Shown: piece by piece, positions 33,164 to 41,299 of the stretch | Numbering within the stretch: position 1 is the first letter of the stretch | Layout: each line of letters opens with the position of its first letter | Assembly: GCA_014529385.2 (NCBI GenBank) | Contig: CM043960.1 | Location: 116,382,043 to 116,446,042 of the forward strand | From: Adiantum capillus-veneris | Lineage: Eukaryota > Streptophyta > Polypodiopsida > Polypodiales > Pteridaceae | DNA: 64,000 nt | Direction of reading: 5' to 3' | Program-made: the position numbers and the translations under genes | Notes under the pieces: model-generated | Seen by the model: the letters and a program-made list of their open reading frames with translations, nothing else | Told to the model about the DNA's origin: nothing | Databases searched by the model: none

Positions 33164-33382
33164 ATGAATAACCCACATGATGATCATTTCTATCGCTTTC
33201 ACTCTGTACGATCTATTAGAATTAACGTATGGATTAGCCGTAAAATACACTTTCAACAACGTATAGTGTTTCTCTTCGGCCCTGAAAGGCTCAATGAAAT
33301 ACTTCTATCACCGGATCCCATCATACTACCTCTCATAGACTATAATTTTTCTTTTGATGTAAGCGTAGTTATCTTGCTATGA
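33164..33382 (+). CDS. LTR-encoded small protein 1
   Basis: A 72-residue frame starts MNNPHDDHFYRF. Its C-terminal half (RINVWISRKIHFQQRI, LFGPERLNEIL, IILPLIDYNFSFDVSVVILL) aligns with the next frame. Its stop overlaps the next start as ATGA. It is unchanged in the other LTR, but the LTRs are too young for that to prove selection. No known family. The hydrophobic C-terminus is short for a membrane segment. Confidence 0.4.
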   Translation: MNNPHDDHFYRFHSVRSIRINVWISRKIHFQQRIVFLFGPERLNEILLSPDPIILPLIDYNFSFDVSVVILL

Positions 33383-33591
33383 ACCAAGAGGATTTGCACA
33401 CACAATTAATCCCAATCACTAGGCAAAATATATATATTATGGTAAGCACAAAACTACAATTCCAAAGAACAATTCGTAGCCTATTTGGTCAGCCAAGATT
33501 GAATGCCATTAACTCATCCATTAACCCTTTCATATTACCCATGATACGATATGACCATAGCCTTGATGTTTTCATCTTCGTATTGTTTTGA
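33379..33591 (+). CDS. LTR-encoded small protein 2, paralogue of protein 1
   Basis: A 70-residue frame starts MNQEDLHTQLIPITRQNIYI. It shares with protein 1 the pattern FQRTIRSLFGQPRLN, then FILPMIRYDHSLDVFIFVLF. The nucleotide sequences are clearly diverged while the protein pattern is kept, which argues for past coding function. The ATGA overlap would allow re-initiation. Confidence 0.4.
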   Translation: MNQEDLHTQLIPITRQNIYIMVSTKLQFQRTIRSLFGQPRLNAINSSINPFILPMIRYDHSLDVFIFVLF

Positions 33592-33802
33592 CATTCTCTT
33601 TTGCGTTCTTTCTTTGTGTGTGTGTGTGAGTGCAAGAGAGAAAGAGTGAGTCTTCTTTGATTGCACTTCTTTCCAAACCCTAGTCTTCATGGCATCCATG
33701 GTTTAACTCCTTCATATAGTTTTTGTTGAGTTCTCTCACAAACTCTCACAGCCATAAGCCCGGTGCTTTCCTGGCAAGACCGCAAATTTCTCGACATATT
33801 TT

Positions 33803-33818
33803 TGGTGAACCCGCGAAA
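33803..33818 (+). other. Primer-binding site of gypsy-1
   Basis: TGGTGAACCCGCGAAA begins 7 bp after the LTR end. TGG pairs with the CCA end of a tRNA. The tRNA itself was not identified. Confidence 0.5.
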
Positions 33819-33846
33819 CTGCTAGGGTGAGAGTTTGTGGGTAACC

Positions 33847-36222
33847 ATGGGTGATCATGTTGAGCAACAGGGTATGCATTTTGACCCAGCAACAATGCAA
33901 ATGTTTCGAGCATTTGCAATGTTCATGCAACAACAACATGCTACTGAAAGAAGGGAGATTTCAGCAACAAAGGCCATACAAGCGGTCGTCAACAGAATGG
34001 ATCAGTTCAATGGCAAAGATGTAACCAAGTACTTACGCGAGTATGTGAAGGAGATGGAGCTGCATCGCGTGTCAGAAGGTGAGATGATTCAAAGCTTTGA
34101 GCTAGTTGTTGCTCCAGAAATTAGGGAGCATGTTAGAGCAATTAAAGATGGGCATGGGAGAAATTGGGAAGAACTCAAAGTAGCTTTAAAGGAGGAATAT
34201 TTCATGGAGGACTCGGAGAGAGTGACCAAAAGGACATTCTTAGAATGGGTAGTCAAGCCAAAGCAAGGACTATCAATAACAGAGCTACTTAGGGAATTTG
34301 AGCGGCGCTATGCACAACTCACTAGGACAGAAAGGGCCACACTAGATGCAGAGAAGACAGATCTTTTCTTACAAGCTGTAGGTAAAGAGTTTCAAGAAAA
34401 TTTGGAGCTTCTTCTTGAAGATAAAGATGCTGAGCAAGGACTAAAGACCGACTGGAATGAGGTTGAAGGTGCTGTCTCACTGCTTGCCAAACGACAAAGA
34501 AGAAGGGACAAGATGGTAGTAAACACTACAAGTCCTTCCACCTCAACTTCTGACAAAATGGTAAAGCCTACTTTTATCGCTCCTAAGTTTGATGAGTCCA
34601 TGCTAGATGAGCTTGTGAAGGGAATGCGTGACTTGAAGGTGAAGTTTGCAAAGCTTGAAGAAAAAGGCCAACCATCAGGGCCACTTCCTAGGCAAAGACA
34701 ACAGCCCAAAGAAGGGTTTGTTAATAGATGTATTTGGTGTGATAGTACAAACCATGTAAGAAGGGATTGTGATGATTTTAGTGATGCTTTGTCAAAAGAT
34801 GTTGTCTTTTTTAAGGATGGTAAAATCCACTTAAGAGAGACAGGTCTACCCTTGAGAACTAACTTTGGGAAGGGGGGAATGCAAACCTTAGTTGAAGATA
34901 TGGCAACCAAGCATGCCACCTCTTCAGTTGAGGCAGCTACTTATGGAGTAAAAATTGAACATTTTTGTGATGAAGAGGTGAGTGACCATCATGGTCAAAT
35001 TTGGCCAAATGTCATGCAATTAGCTAAAAAGGGAAAGCTTACAAAAGAGATTCTACATGAAGCAGGTGATTGCATACGTCTAGAAACGGGATGGAATGAT
35101 CCAGTGGACTCATTGTCAGTGCATGCCTATATTACAAAATGCCAACAAAATGAGGCAATTGTAGAAGAGAAGCGCAGACGTGAGAATGCTGATGAAGGAC
35201 CATCAAAAAGAGCTTCTAGAAGTGGGGGAAGAAGCGACTCAATGCCTTCTCAAACACCCTCAACACAAGGAGCATCTCCACCTGAAGTACTCATGGAGGA
35301 GTCTACAACAGGAAAGAAGAAAGAGCCAACGAAAGGTAAGACAAAAGGCCCAACTTATAAACTACAATCTGATATTGAGGTTGCTACAGATTTAAAGAAA
35401 GTCTTGGAGGAAAGGATCTTGAATAGCAAGATTGAGTTTACTTTGGGAGAAGTTCTTGGCATTGCAAAGCGTGAATTCCATGAGGAGATCATTGACATCA
35501 TCAAGAGAAAGAGGCAAACCCTTGCTGAAGTTTCTCGTCCACAGGTTGAAGGGGAAACCTCAAAGACACAAGGGATGCAACTGCAAAATAAGGAGAATGA
35601 TGGAGCTGTGGTAGGATGCTACCAATCTAGTGGGAGAGTGAAGCAAGTGCATTTCTCAAATGATGATGAAGAAGTTGAAGATATTCCTAGGAGTTACTAT
35701 TCACGAAGTCATTGGGCAAGGGCTACTACAGAAACTTTGGTCAAGGTAGGTGATCTTGAAGAGCCATTTGTTGCCTTGATTGACCATGGTTCAGAAATAA
35801 ACATAATGTCAAAGAGTCTCTACAACAAGTGCAAATGGCCAATGGACACAGATCATGGTTGGATGGTAAAAGTGGCAAACAATTCATCCGGTGAATTGTA
35901 TGCAGCATGTCCAGGTGTGAAGGTGACAATAGGTGATGTAAAGATTGACCAAAACTTCTTTGTACAGGATACATCTTCATATCATCTCATCCTTGGACAG
36001 CCCTACATTGTGGGAGTTCGAATGGAAATAAAGGTAATGGACGATGGTTCAGCATATGCTAGGATACGTAGCAAAGATGGTAAACGTGCTGTCCAATTTC
36101 TCACAGTTTGTGTAAACCATGAAAGAAATCGTGACAACCTCAGAGAACATCCTCTACCAAAGGTGAGCAAAGAGTTTCATGATCATAGAGAAATGATGGG
36201 TTTTGGCCAAGTACCATTGTAA
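33847..36222 (+). CDS. gypsy-1 Gag-protease polyprotein
   Basis: An intact frame of about 791 aa starts MGDHVEQQGMHFDP. The N-terminal part holds the retrotransposon Gag fold (DQFNGKDVTKYLREY near residue 60, then LREFERRYAQLTR). A zinc knuckle CIWCDSTNHVRRDC (C-x2-C-x4-H-x4-C) lies near residue 295. A Ser/Lys-rich stretch follows. The aspartic protease lies near residue 642 with ALIDHGSEINIMS; the active site is DHG rather than the usual DSG or DTG. LILGQPYI follows. ATG at 33847 is the first in frame after the primer-binding site. The next frame is reached by an apparent -1 shift at 36198-36204. Confidence 0.9.
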   Translation: MGDHVEQQGMHFDPATMQMFRAFAMFMQQQHATERREISATKAIQAVVNRMDQFNGKDVTKYLREYVKEMELHRVSEGEMIQSFELVVAPEIREHVRAIKDGHGRNWEELKVALKEEYFMEDSERVTKRTFLEWVVKPKQGLSITELLREFERRYAQLTRTERATLDAEKTDLFLQAVGKEFQENLELLLEDKDAEQGLKTDWNEVEGAVSLLAKRQRRRDKMVVNTTSPSTSTSDKMVKPTFIAPKFDESMLDELVKGMRDLKVKFAKLEEKGQPSGPLPRQRQQPKEGFVNRCIWCDSTNHVRRDCDDFSDALSKDVVFFKDGKIHLRETGLPLRTNFGKGGMQTLVEDMATKHATSSVEAATYGVKIEHFCDEEVSDHHGQIWPNVMQLAKKGKLTKEILHEAGDCIRLETGWNDPVDSLSVHAYITKCQQNEAIVEEKRRRENADEGPSKRASRSGGRSDSMPSQTPSTQGASPPEVLMEESTTGKKKEPTKGKTKGPTYKLQSDIEVATDLKKVLEERILNSKIEFTLGEVLGIAKREFHEEIIDIIKRKRQTLAEVSRPQVEGETSKTQGMQLQNKENDGAVVGCYQSSGRVKQVHFSNDDEEVEDIPRSYYSRSHWARATTETLVKVGDLEEPFVALIDHGSEINIMSKSLYNKCKWPMDTDHGWMVKVANNSSGELYAACPGVKVTIGDVKIDQNFFVQDTSSYHLILGQPYIVGVRMEIKVMDDGSAYARIRSKDGKRAVQFLTVCVNHERNRDNLREHPLPKVSKEFHDHREMMGFGQVPL
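36198..36204 (+). promoter_or_regulatory. Candidate -1 ribosomal frameshift site G GGT TTT
   Basis: GGGTTTT fits X XXY YYZ in the gag reading phase (ATG GGT TTT). Slipping back one base gives GFWPSTIVKRDCSG and enters the open RT frame, bypassing the stop at 36220. A downstream RNA structure was not worked out. Confidence 0.5.
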
Positions 36223-37463
36223 AGCGGGATTGCAGTGGTACAGAAAGAAAAAGGGTCTCGCCTGATCCAAAAATAGGTAAAGCATTTTCAAAGAGCTCCT
36301 TGGTAACAAAGAATGGATCAGTATGTTTTACAAAACTTGAAGATTTGAAGAGATGTGATAAGCAATATGTGCATAATGTACAAATGTGCATGAAAAAGAG
36401 TGGGTTGCTAGAGCCTACTGAAAATGTTTTGGGTTTGTGTGAACAAGTTTCTTTTGTAGATACTATGGGTGAGCTTGATGCTATAATGAGGTCTAGTTTG
36501 CATCTTGAAAATGAAGTTGTGGAAGTTTGCTCTATGGAAATGTATGAAGTAATAGAAGCCTTTAAAGAAAGCCAAACAGTAGGCCCAGAAGTCCATGTTG
36601 AAACTAAATACAAGAGTGTAGCAAAGAAGGTGAAACCAGTAGCTTCACCCTTACCACCCAACAACAGGGAAAAGATTGAACAGGCTTCTTTACAACCAAG
36701 TTTGCGGAATCCTAAAAAGATCGGGCATACCTTCACAAAGGAGTCTTTTCAAGAGTTGCAGATTGGTTGCGAGGAGTTTCTAACACAAGAGGAGACAAAG
36801 TGCTTCAAAGAAATGCTTTCAAAGCATGGTAAGGCTTTTGCATTTGAGCCACATGAGATAGGATGTGTTGATCCTTATATTGTAGCTCCTATGGTAATTT
36901 TCACAATACCTCATGTGCCTTGGAATCTGCGGCCTATTCCGGTTCCAAAGGCTCATTTGCCAAAGTTAGTAGAGCTACTGAATGAGAAAATCAAAATGGG
37001 AATCTTGGAGCCTTCTTGTGCTCCATACTCAAACAGGTGGTTCACAGTTCCAAAGAAGAATGGTTCTCTACGCTTCATCCAAGATATGCAACCAGTGAAC
37101 AAGGTTACAATTAGAAATGTAGGAACAGGTCCAATTGTGGATGAATTTGCAGAGGCGTTTGCAGGGAGGGCAATCTACTCAATGGGGGATCTCTACTCAG
37201 GGTATGATCAATTTCAGCTTGCAATCGAAAGCAGAGACTTGACAACCATGAGGACACCTTTGGGTTTGGTAAGGATGTGTACCTTGCCACAGGGAGCAAC
37301 CAACTCGGTTGCACATATGATGAATGGGATGAATAAGGTCTTACGTGACTTTATTCCTCAAATCACAATGCCTTTCATTGATGATTTGCCTATCAAAGGA
37401 TGTGAAGAAAATGACAAAGATGAAGCTTTGGATCTCAAGGGATGTCGCAGGTTAGATACATAA
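36204..37463 (+). CDS. gypsy-1 reverse transcriptase, C-terminally truncated
   Basis: The -1 frame is open from the shift site. A variable region with CFTKLEDLKRCD comes first, then RT from about 36880. Motifs are MGILEPSCAPYSNRWFTVPKK, GSLRFIQDMQPVN, YSMGDLYSGYDQFQLA (first catalytic Asp), LPQGATNSVAHM and MPFIDDLPIKG (FIDD box). About 28 residues after FIDD the frame meets LTR sequence and stops, so the thumb, RNase H and integrase are missing. Confidence 0.85.
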   Translation, partial: WPSTIVKRDCSGTERKRVSPDPKIGKAFSKSSLVTKNGSVCFTKLEDLKRCDKQYVHNVQMCMKKSGLLEPTENVLGLCEQVSFVDTMGELDAIMRSSLHLENEVVEVCSMEMYEVIEAFKESQTVGPEVHVETKYKSVAKKVKPVASPLPPNNREKIEQASLQPSLRNPKKIGHTFTKESFQELQIGCEEFLTQEETKCFKEMLSKHGKAFAFEPHEIGCVDPYIVAPMVIFTIPHVPWNLRPIPVPKAHLPKLVELLNEKIKMGILEPSCAPYSNRWFTVPKKNGSLRFIQDMQPVNKVTIRNVGTGPIVDEFAEAFAGRAIYSMGDLYSGYDQFQLAIESRDLTTMRTPLGLVRMCTLPQGATNSVAHMMNGMNKVLRDFIPQITMPFIDDLPIKGCEENDKDEALDLKGCRRLDT

Positions 37464-38752
37464 TTATATTTCCATATGTAAGTATAAAAATAAGCTTTCT
37501 ATCTCATCTTATTATTTATCTCAAGGGTAATGTATTCTTACTTTACCATAAAAAAAAATACTATGGGAAAAGTGTCAATAGCTCCGCCTCTTTAACTTGG
37601 GACAAAAAGCATTGATTCTTTATTTCTACTATTTCATTATCATCTCACACCCTAGCTAGATCCTATATCTAGGGTAAACTCCAATATATATATATTCTAT
37701 GTATTTTTTATACTTTTCTTATATTTCTTTTTAAATAGCTACTAGGAGAGAATCAAATCCTAGTGGGACACTAGGTGGCATGATTTCAAAGATACACTTA
37801 TTTTAATGCATTATTGCAAGCATGATTACAAAAATTTGTCAAGGAGCAATGTCATGCTTTCATATGGCATGAGGTGTCCTTTGGAATTAAATGAAAGTCA
37901 AGGCTAAGGAGACCACATGAAGACTTTTGCTGCCATAAATGGACCCTATTTTGATGAATTTTTTACACAAGGTTCCAATCCTAATTGGAGAATGATTTTA
38001 AAATGAAAATCGTAGCTAATGAGCTGAAGTTTCTGCCCATATTTTTACTTTTTTATTTGGATCTACGGTTGAGGAGATATGATCAAAATACTGGACCCCA
38101 GTCTGCCCACATCATGCAGGGACAGCTCATTTTCAACTTTTCCAATTCCTGTTCACACTGGCTCCTCTCTTCTTGTGTAAATCCTTGTGGGTTCCCTTCA
38201 CCTATAAAAGGGGACCTCTTCTTACTTGGAAGGAACTCAATCATTCAAGCCATTGATGAGAGAAATTCTTGAGGGAGTGAGTAGTAATGCCTGATTGTAC
38301 TTAGCCCCATTAACATAAGCCCAAGCCTACACTTTCTCCTAGAGGAAAACTAGCCATTCTTGTACGCCATCCTTGGAGGATCAACTCTAATCAAAGAAGG
38401 TGTTGTACTTGGCGTATCAATCAACGTTGAATTCTCCCCTCTTCTTCTCTCTCCCATCAATAATGGTGCCGAAGGGTTTCAAGTAAGATGTGTTCTACAT
38501 TGATGTTTTCTTGATTTCTTGTTGTTTTCATTTTCATCTCTAATCCAACATATATATATGTATCTAATCTCATCTCCTTAACCAAACCTATCTCTCTCAT
38601 TCTTAGCAATTCATCCTCTCTAGGTTCTCTTTGCTACAGGTACATCTCTCCCCGCAGTATCCTTATTGCCTACGGGCAAGAATAGGGCTTGGGAGGGAAA
38701 CTTCTCATCTCTTCACTTCTCTCGTATCTACATTTCTCACATACTATCCTAG

Positions 38753-38971
38753 ATGAATAACCCACATGATGATCATTTCTATCGCTTTCACTCTGTACGA
38801 TCTATTAGAATTAACGTATGGATTAGCCGTAAAATACACTTTCAACAACGTATAGTGTTTCTCTTCGGCCCTGAAAGGCTCAATGAAATACTTCTATCAC
38901 CGGATCCCATCATACTACCTCTCATAGACTATAATTTTTCTTTTGATGTAAGCGTAGTTATCTTGCTATGA
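38753..38971 (+). CDS. LTR-encoded small protein 1, second copy
   Basis: Identical predicted protein to 33164-33382, in the 3' LTR, where it would lie downstream of that LTR's own promoter. Confidence 0.35.
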   Translation: MNNPHDDHFYRFHSVRSIRINVWISRKIHFQQRIVFLFGPERLNEILLSPDPIILPLIDYNFSFDVSVVILL

Positions 38972-39180
38972 ACCAAGAGGATTTGCACACACAATTAATC
39001 CCAATCACTAGGCAAAATATATATATTATGGTAAGCACAAAACTACAATTCCAAAGAACAATTCGTAGCCTATTTGGTCAGCCAAGATTGAATGCCATTA
39101 ACTCATCCATTAACCCTTTCATATTACCCATGATACGATATGACCATAGCCTTGATGTTTTCATCTTCGTATTGTTTTGA
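38968..39180 (+). CDS. LTR-encoded small protein 2, second copy
   Basis: Identical predicted protein to 33379-33591, with the same ATGA overlap with the preceding frame. Confidence 0.35.
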   Translation: MNQEDLHTQLIPITRQNIYIMVSTKLQFQRTIRSLFGQPRLNAINSSINPFILPMIRYDHSLDVFIFVLF

Positions 39181-39385
39181 CATTCTCTTTTGCGTTCTTT
39201 CTTTGTGTGTGTGTGTGAGTGCAAGAGAGAAAGAGTGAGTCTTCTTTGATTGCACTTCTTTCCAAACCCTAGTCTTCATGGCATCCATGGTTTAACTCCT
39301 TCATATAGTTTTTGTTGAGTTCTCTCACAAACTCTCACAGCCATAAGCCCGGTGCTTTCCTGGCAAGACCGCAAATTTCTCGACA

Positions 39386-41033
39386 ACGGTCAATCCATCA
39401 CGGAATGGACGAATGTACTTCTCTACTATGTGTGGCTCCACAATGCTCAGCAAAGCATTATTCAAGTCATCCTCTATCTTGTTTGAGCTGAAATGCACAA
39501 TGTAAATACGACCGCCATCACTATCTGCAAAACCCTCAAACAGATCAAACAAGATCTTTATCCACACAACAAATTTCATTCAAGAAGGGAACTTACTGGA
39601 TGATGGGTAGGTAACTAATGGCAGCTACCAAACATGCAATATTTTTGTTTTCAAACTTGTTGCAAAGTCAATTACTTCCTTTTCTGACATTCCACTCCTT
39701 TTTCATGAACACCACATAACTAGTAATAAAGAAGTGAATCAACAATACTAAAATGTCACTTGCATGAAGGTACAAGAAAAAGGATCCACAAAAACTAGCA
39801 ACTATGTTACCTCAAATGTTCTAGCAAATCCCTCTTCATGAGGCATTTGCACACTAGACTCTACCACTATGGACATTCGTGTACCTCCACGAGATCTTTC
39901 TTTCCTATCCTTTACAGCATCGTTGTGTGCCCTTTCCTCATTGGGAGGGAAGTACTCCTCATCATACTCTAAGAACAATGGAAAATCTTGGTAAAGTTTG
40001 CCCTTGAAGTTCCATACTATCTGCATTGGGTTGAAAATATGCTCTACTTTCTCAATCTCAAGCATTTTTTGTAAGCTTTTGAAACTTCTAATGTTAAAGT
40101 TGCACTTCAAAAACCATCTAACACAAGGCAGAGAATTCTAAGTAGCAAAATTAACATGTTTCTTTTCAATGTAATTAAGTGTACATACTTGCAAAGAAAT
40201 TTTTTTCTAGCATTTGCCAATGCCTTGCAAACCTCAAATTGTGATCCTTTCTTCATAAAACCTAGCTCATAAGCAAAGGTCTTGCCCTTATGTTGCATCT
40301 TAGCATCCTCAAGGGATGAGTTGAGATCAAGACCAGGTATTGATTTCAAATGTATACTCGGGATACTGTTGTATACATTTTCAACCTCTTTTACAATTGA
40401 TGACCAAAAAACCTCGATATGCAACCACTCTCAAAAGACAACAAATTCTCCTTTACAAATTGAAAATCATATATTTGAAATATTATCTTCGCCTAGCTAG
40501 AGATCAACAATGTTGAGAGTTGATCTACTTACCAGTGTGAGGGATGTCCAAACTCTTCACATCTACTGCATCACTAGAAGCCATTGCAAAAATAATGTAG
40601 GTTTTTTTATAGCAAGAAGGTCTGCACAGGCTAGCCCGTATACATTCACTCCTTTGTCGACCACTTTGGATGGTTGGTCCACTCAATTTTTCACAATGTC
40701 TTGCACAGACATCCATATGGATCTTTTTTGAATTGTACTCGAAGCATATTTTCCTATACCAGTACAGAGTTTGAATCAACCAACCTCCTCCAATCATCTC
40801 TTAGGGCCGGATCAACAATGGCCAAAGCATGTTTTGTCATTTTTTTAGATGGCATGTCGGTTTCAAAGAATGCTTTTTGGTATTGGGCTTGAAACTTTGA
40901 GGGAAGAAATCTCTCCTTCTCTGCTATAATATTTTTCAAGAAAAAGGTATACTTTTCCTACACGCATGGTGCCAGTGATTATTCTATTCTTTGAAAATAA
41001 TTGAACACTTTGATGCCACTTACAGGATGAATA
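39386..41033 (-). repeat. Family A copy 2, segment b (middle exons of the first gene)
   Basis: Inverted counterpart of about 9640-11250. On minus it contains FPLFLEYDEEYFPPNEER, matching 10650 onward in copy 1, and LAIVDPALRDDWRRLVDSN, matching 9810 onward. It is bounded by gypsy-1 on the left and copia-2 on the right. Confidence 0.85.
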
Positions 41034-41194
41034 TGTGGGTGTTGTGGAGTTCAAGGGAAGGAGAGGAGGGCAAGGGGAAGATGATAGACATGTTTGGTGG
41101 AGCATGAGAGAGTAATTACTCTCTCCTCCTTATTTTCTATATGAACAACTAATGTAAGAGGGCGGGTGCCTGACCACGGGCTTGAAATCAAACA
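41034..41194 (-). repeat. 3' LTR of copia-2
   Basis: TGTGGGTGTTG to ATCAAACA, 161 bp. It matches 47469-47646 except for substitutions and small gaps; the right LTR has an extra AATCCCCCAACCGTG-like block. Confidence 0.85.
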
Positions 41195-41299
41195 GTCTCC
41201 CACTTGAAGGCCAACGTTGCCCAAGCGGCTAAAGAATGTAGGGGCTACTATGTACAAATGTACAAAACCGTGAAGCATGATTGTAGCTTCACCCTACAC

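Larger units (their letters stand above)
31786..33796 (+). repeat. 5' LTR of gypsy-1
   Basis: It starts TGTCGTGCTG and ends TCTCGACA. At 2011 bp it is long. It contains the promoter at 32614 and two overlapping short open frames. A possible leader intron (donor GTAAG near 32894, acceptor CTACAG near 33050) would lie between promoter and open frames. Confidence 0.93.
31786..39385 (+). mobile_element. Young Ty3/gypsy retrotransposon with truncated pol (gypsy-1)
   Basis: The LTRs are 31786-33796 and 37452-39385. The target duplication ACGG is at 31782-31785 and 39386-39389. Between the LTRs are a primer-binding site, intact gag-protease (33847-36222) and RT in the -1 frame. RT stops soon after the catalytic FIDD and runs directly into the second LTR, which lacks its first 61 bp. 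RNase H, integrase and polypurine tract are therefore deleted. I count roughly eight substitutions plus a short indel between the LTRs over 1.93 kb, so the insertion is recent. It sits inside family A copy 2. It could move only with help from a complete relative. Confidence 0.92.
37452..39385 (+). repeat. 3' LTR of gypsy-1, missing its first 61 bp
   Basis: It matches 31847-33796 almost exactly, starting TTAGATACATAATT. A 15-bp block (TAATGTACATATTCA) present in the 5' LTR is absent here. It ends CGACA and is followed by ACGG. The preceding TGTCGCAGG is RT coding sequence, not the LTR start. Confidence 0.92.

Noticed and set aside
37446-37454. TGTCGCAGG as the start of the gypsy-1 3' LTR
   Set aside because: It lies within the RT reading frame and does not match the 5' LTR start beyond TGTCG; similarity to the LTR begins at 37452.
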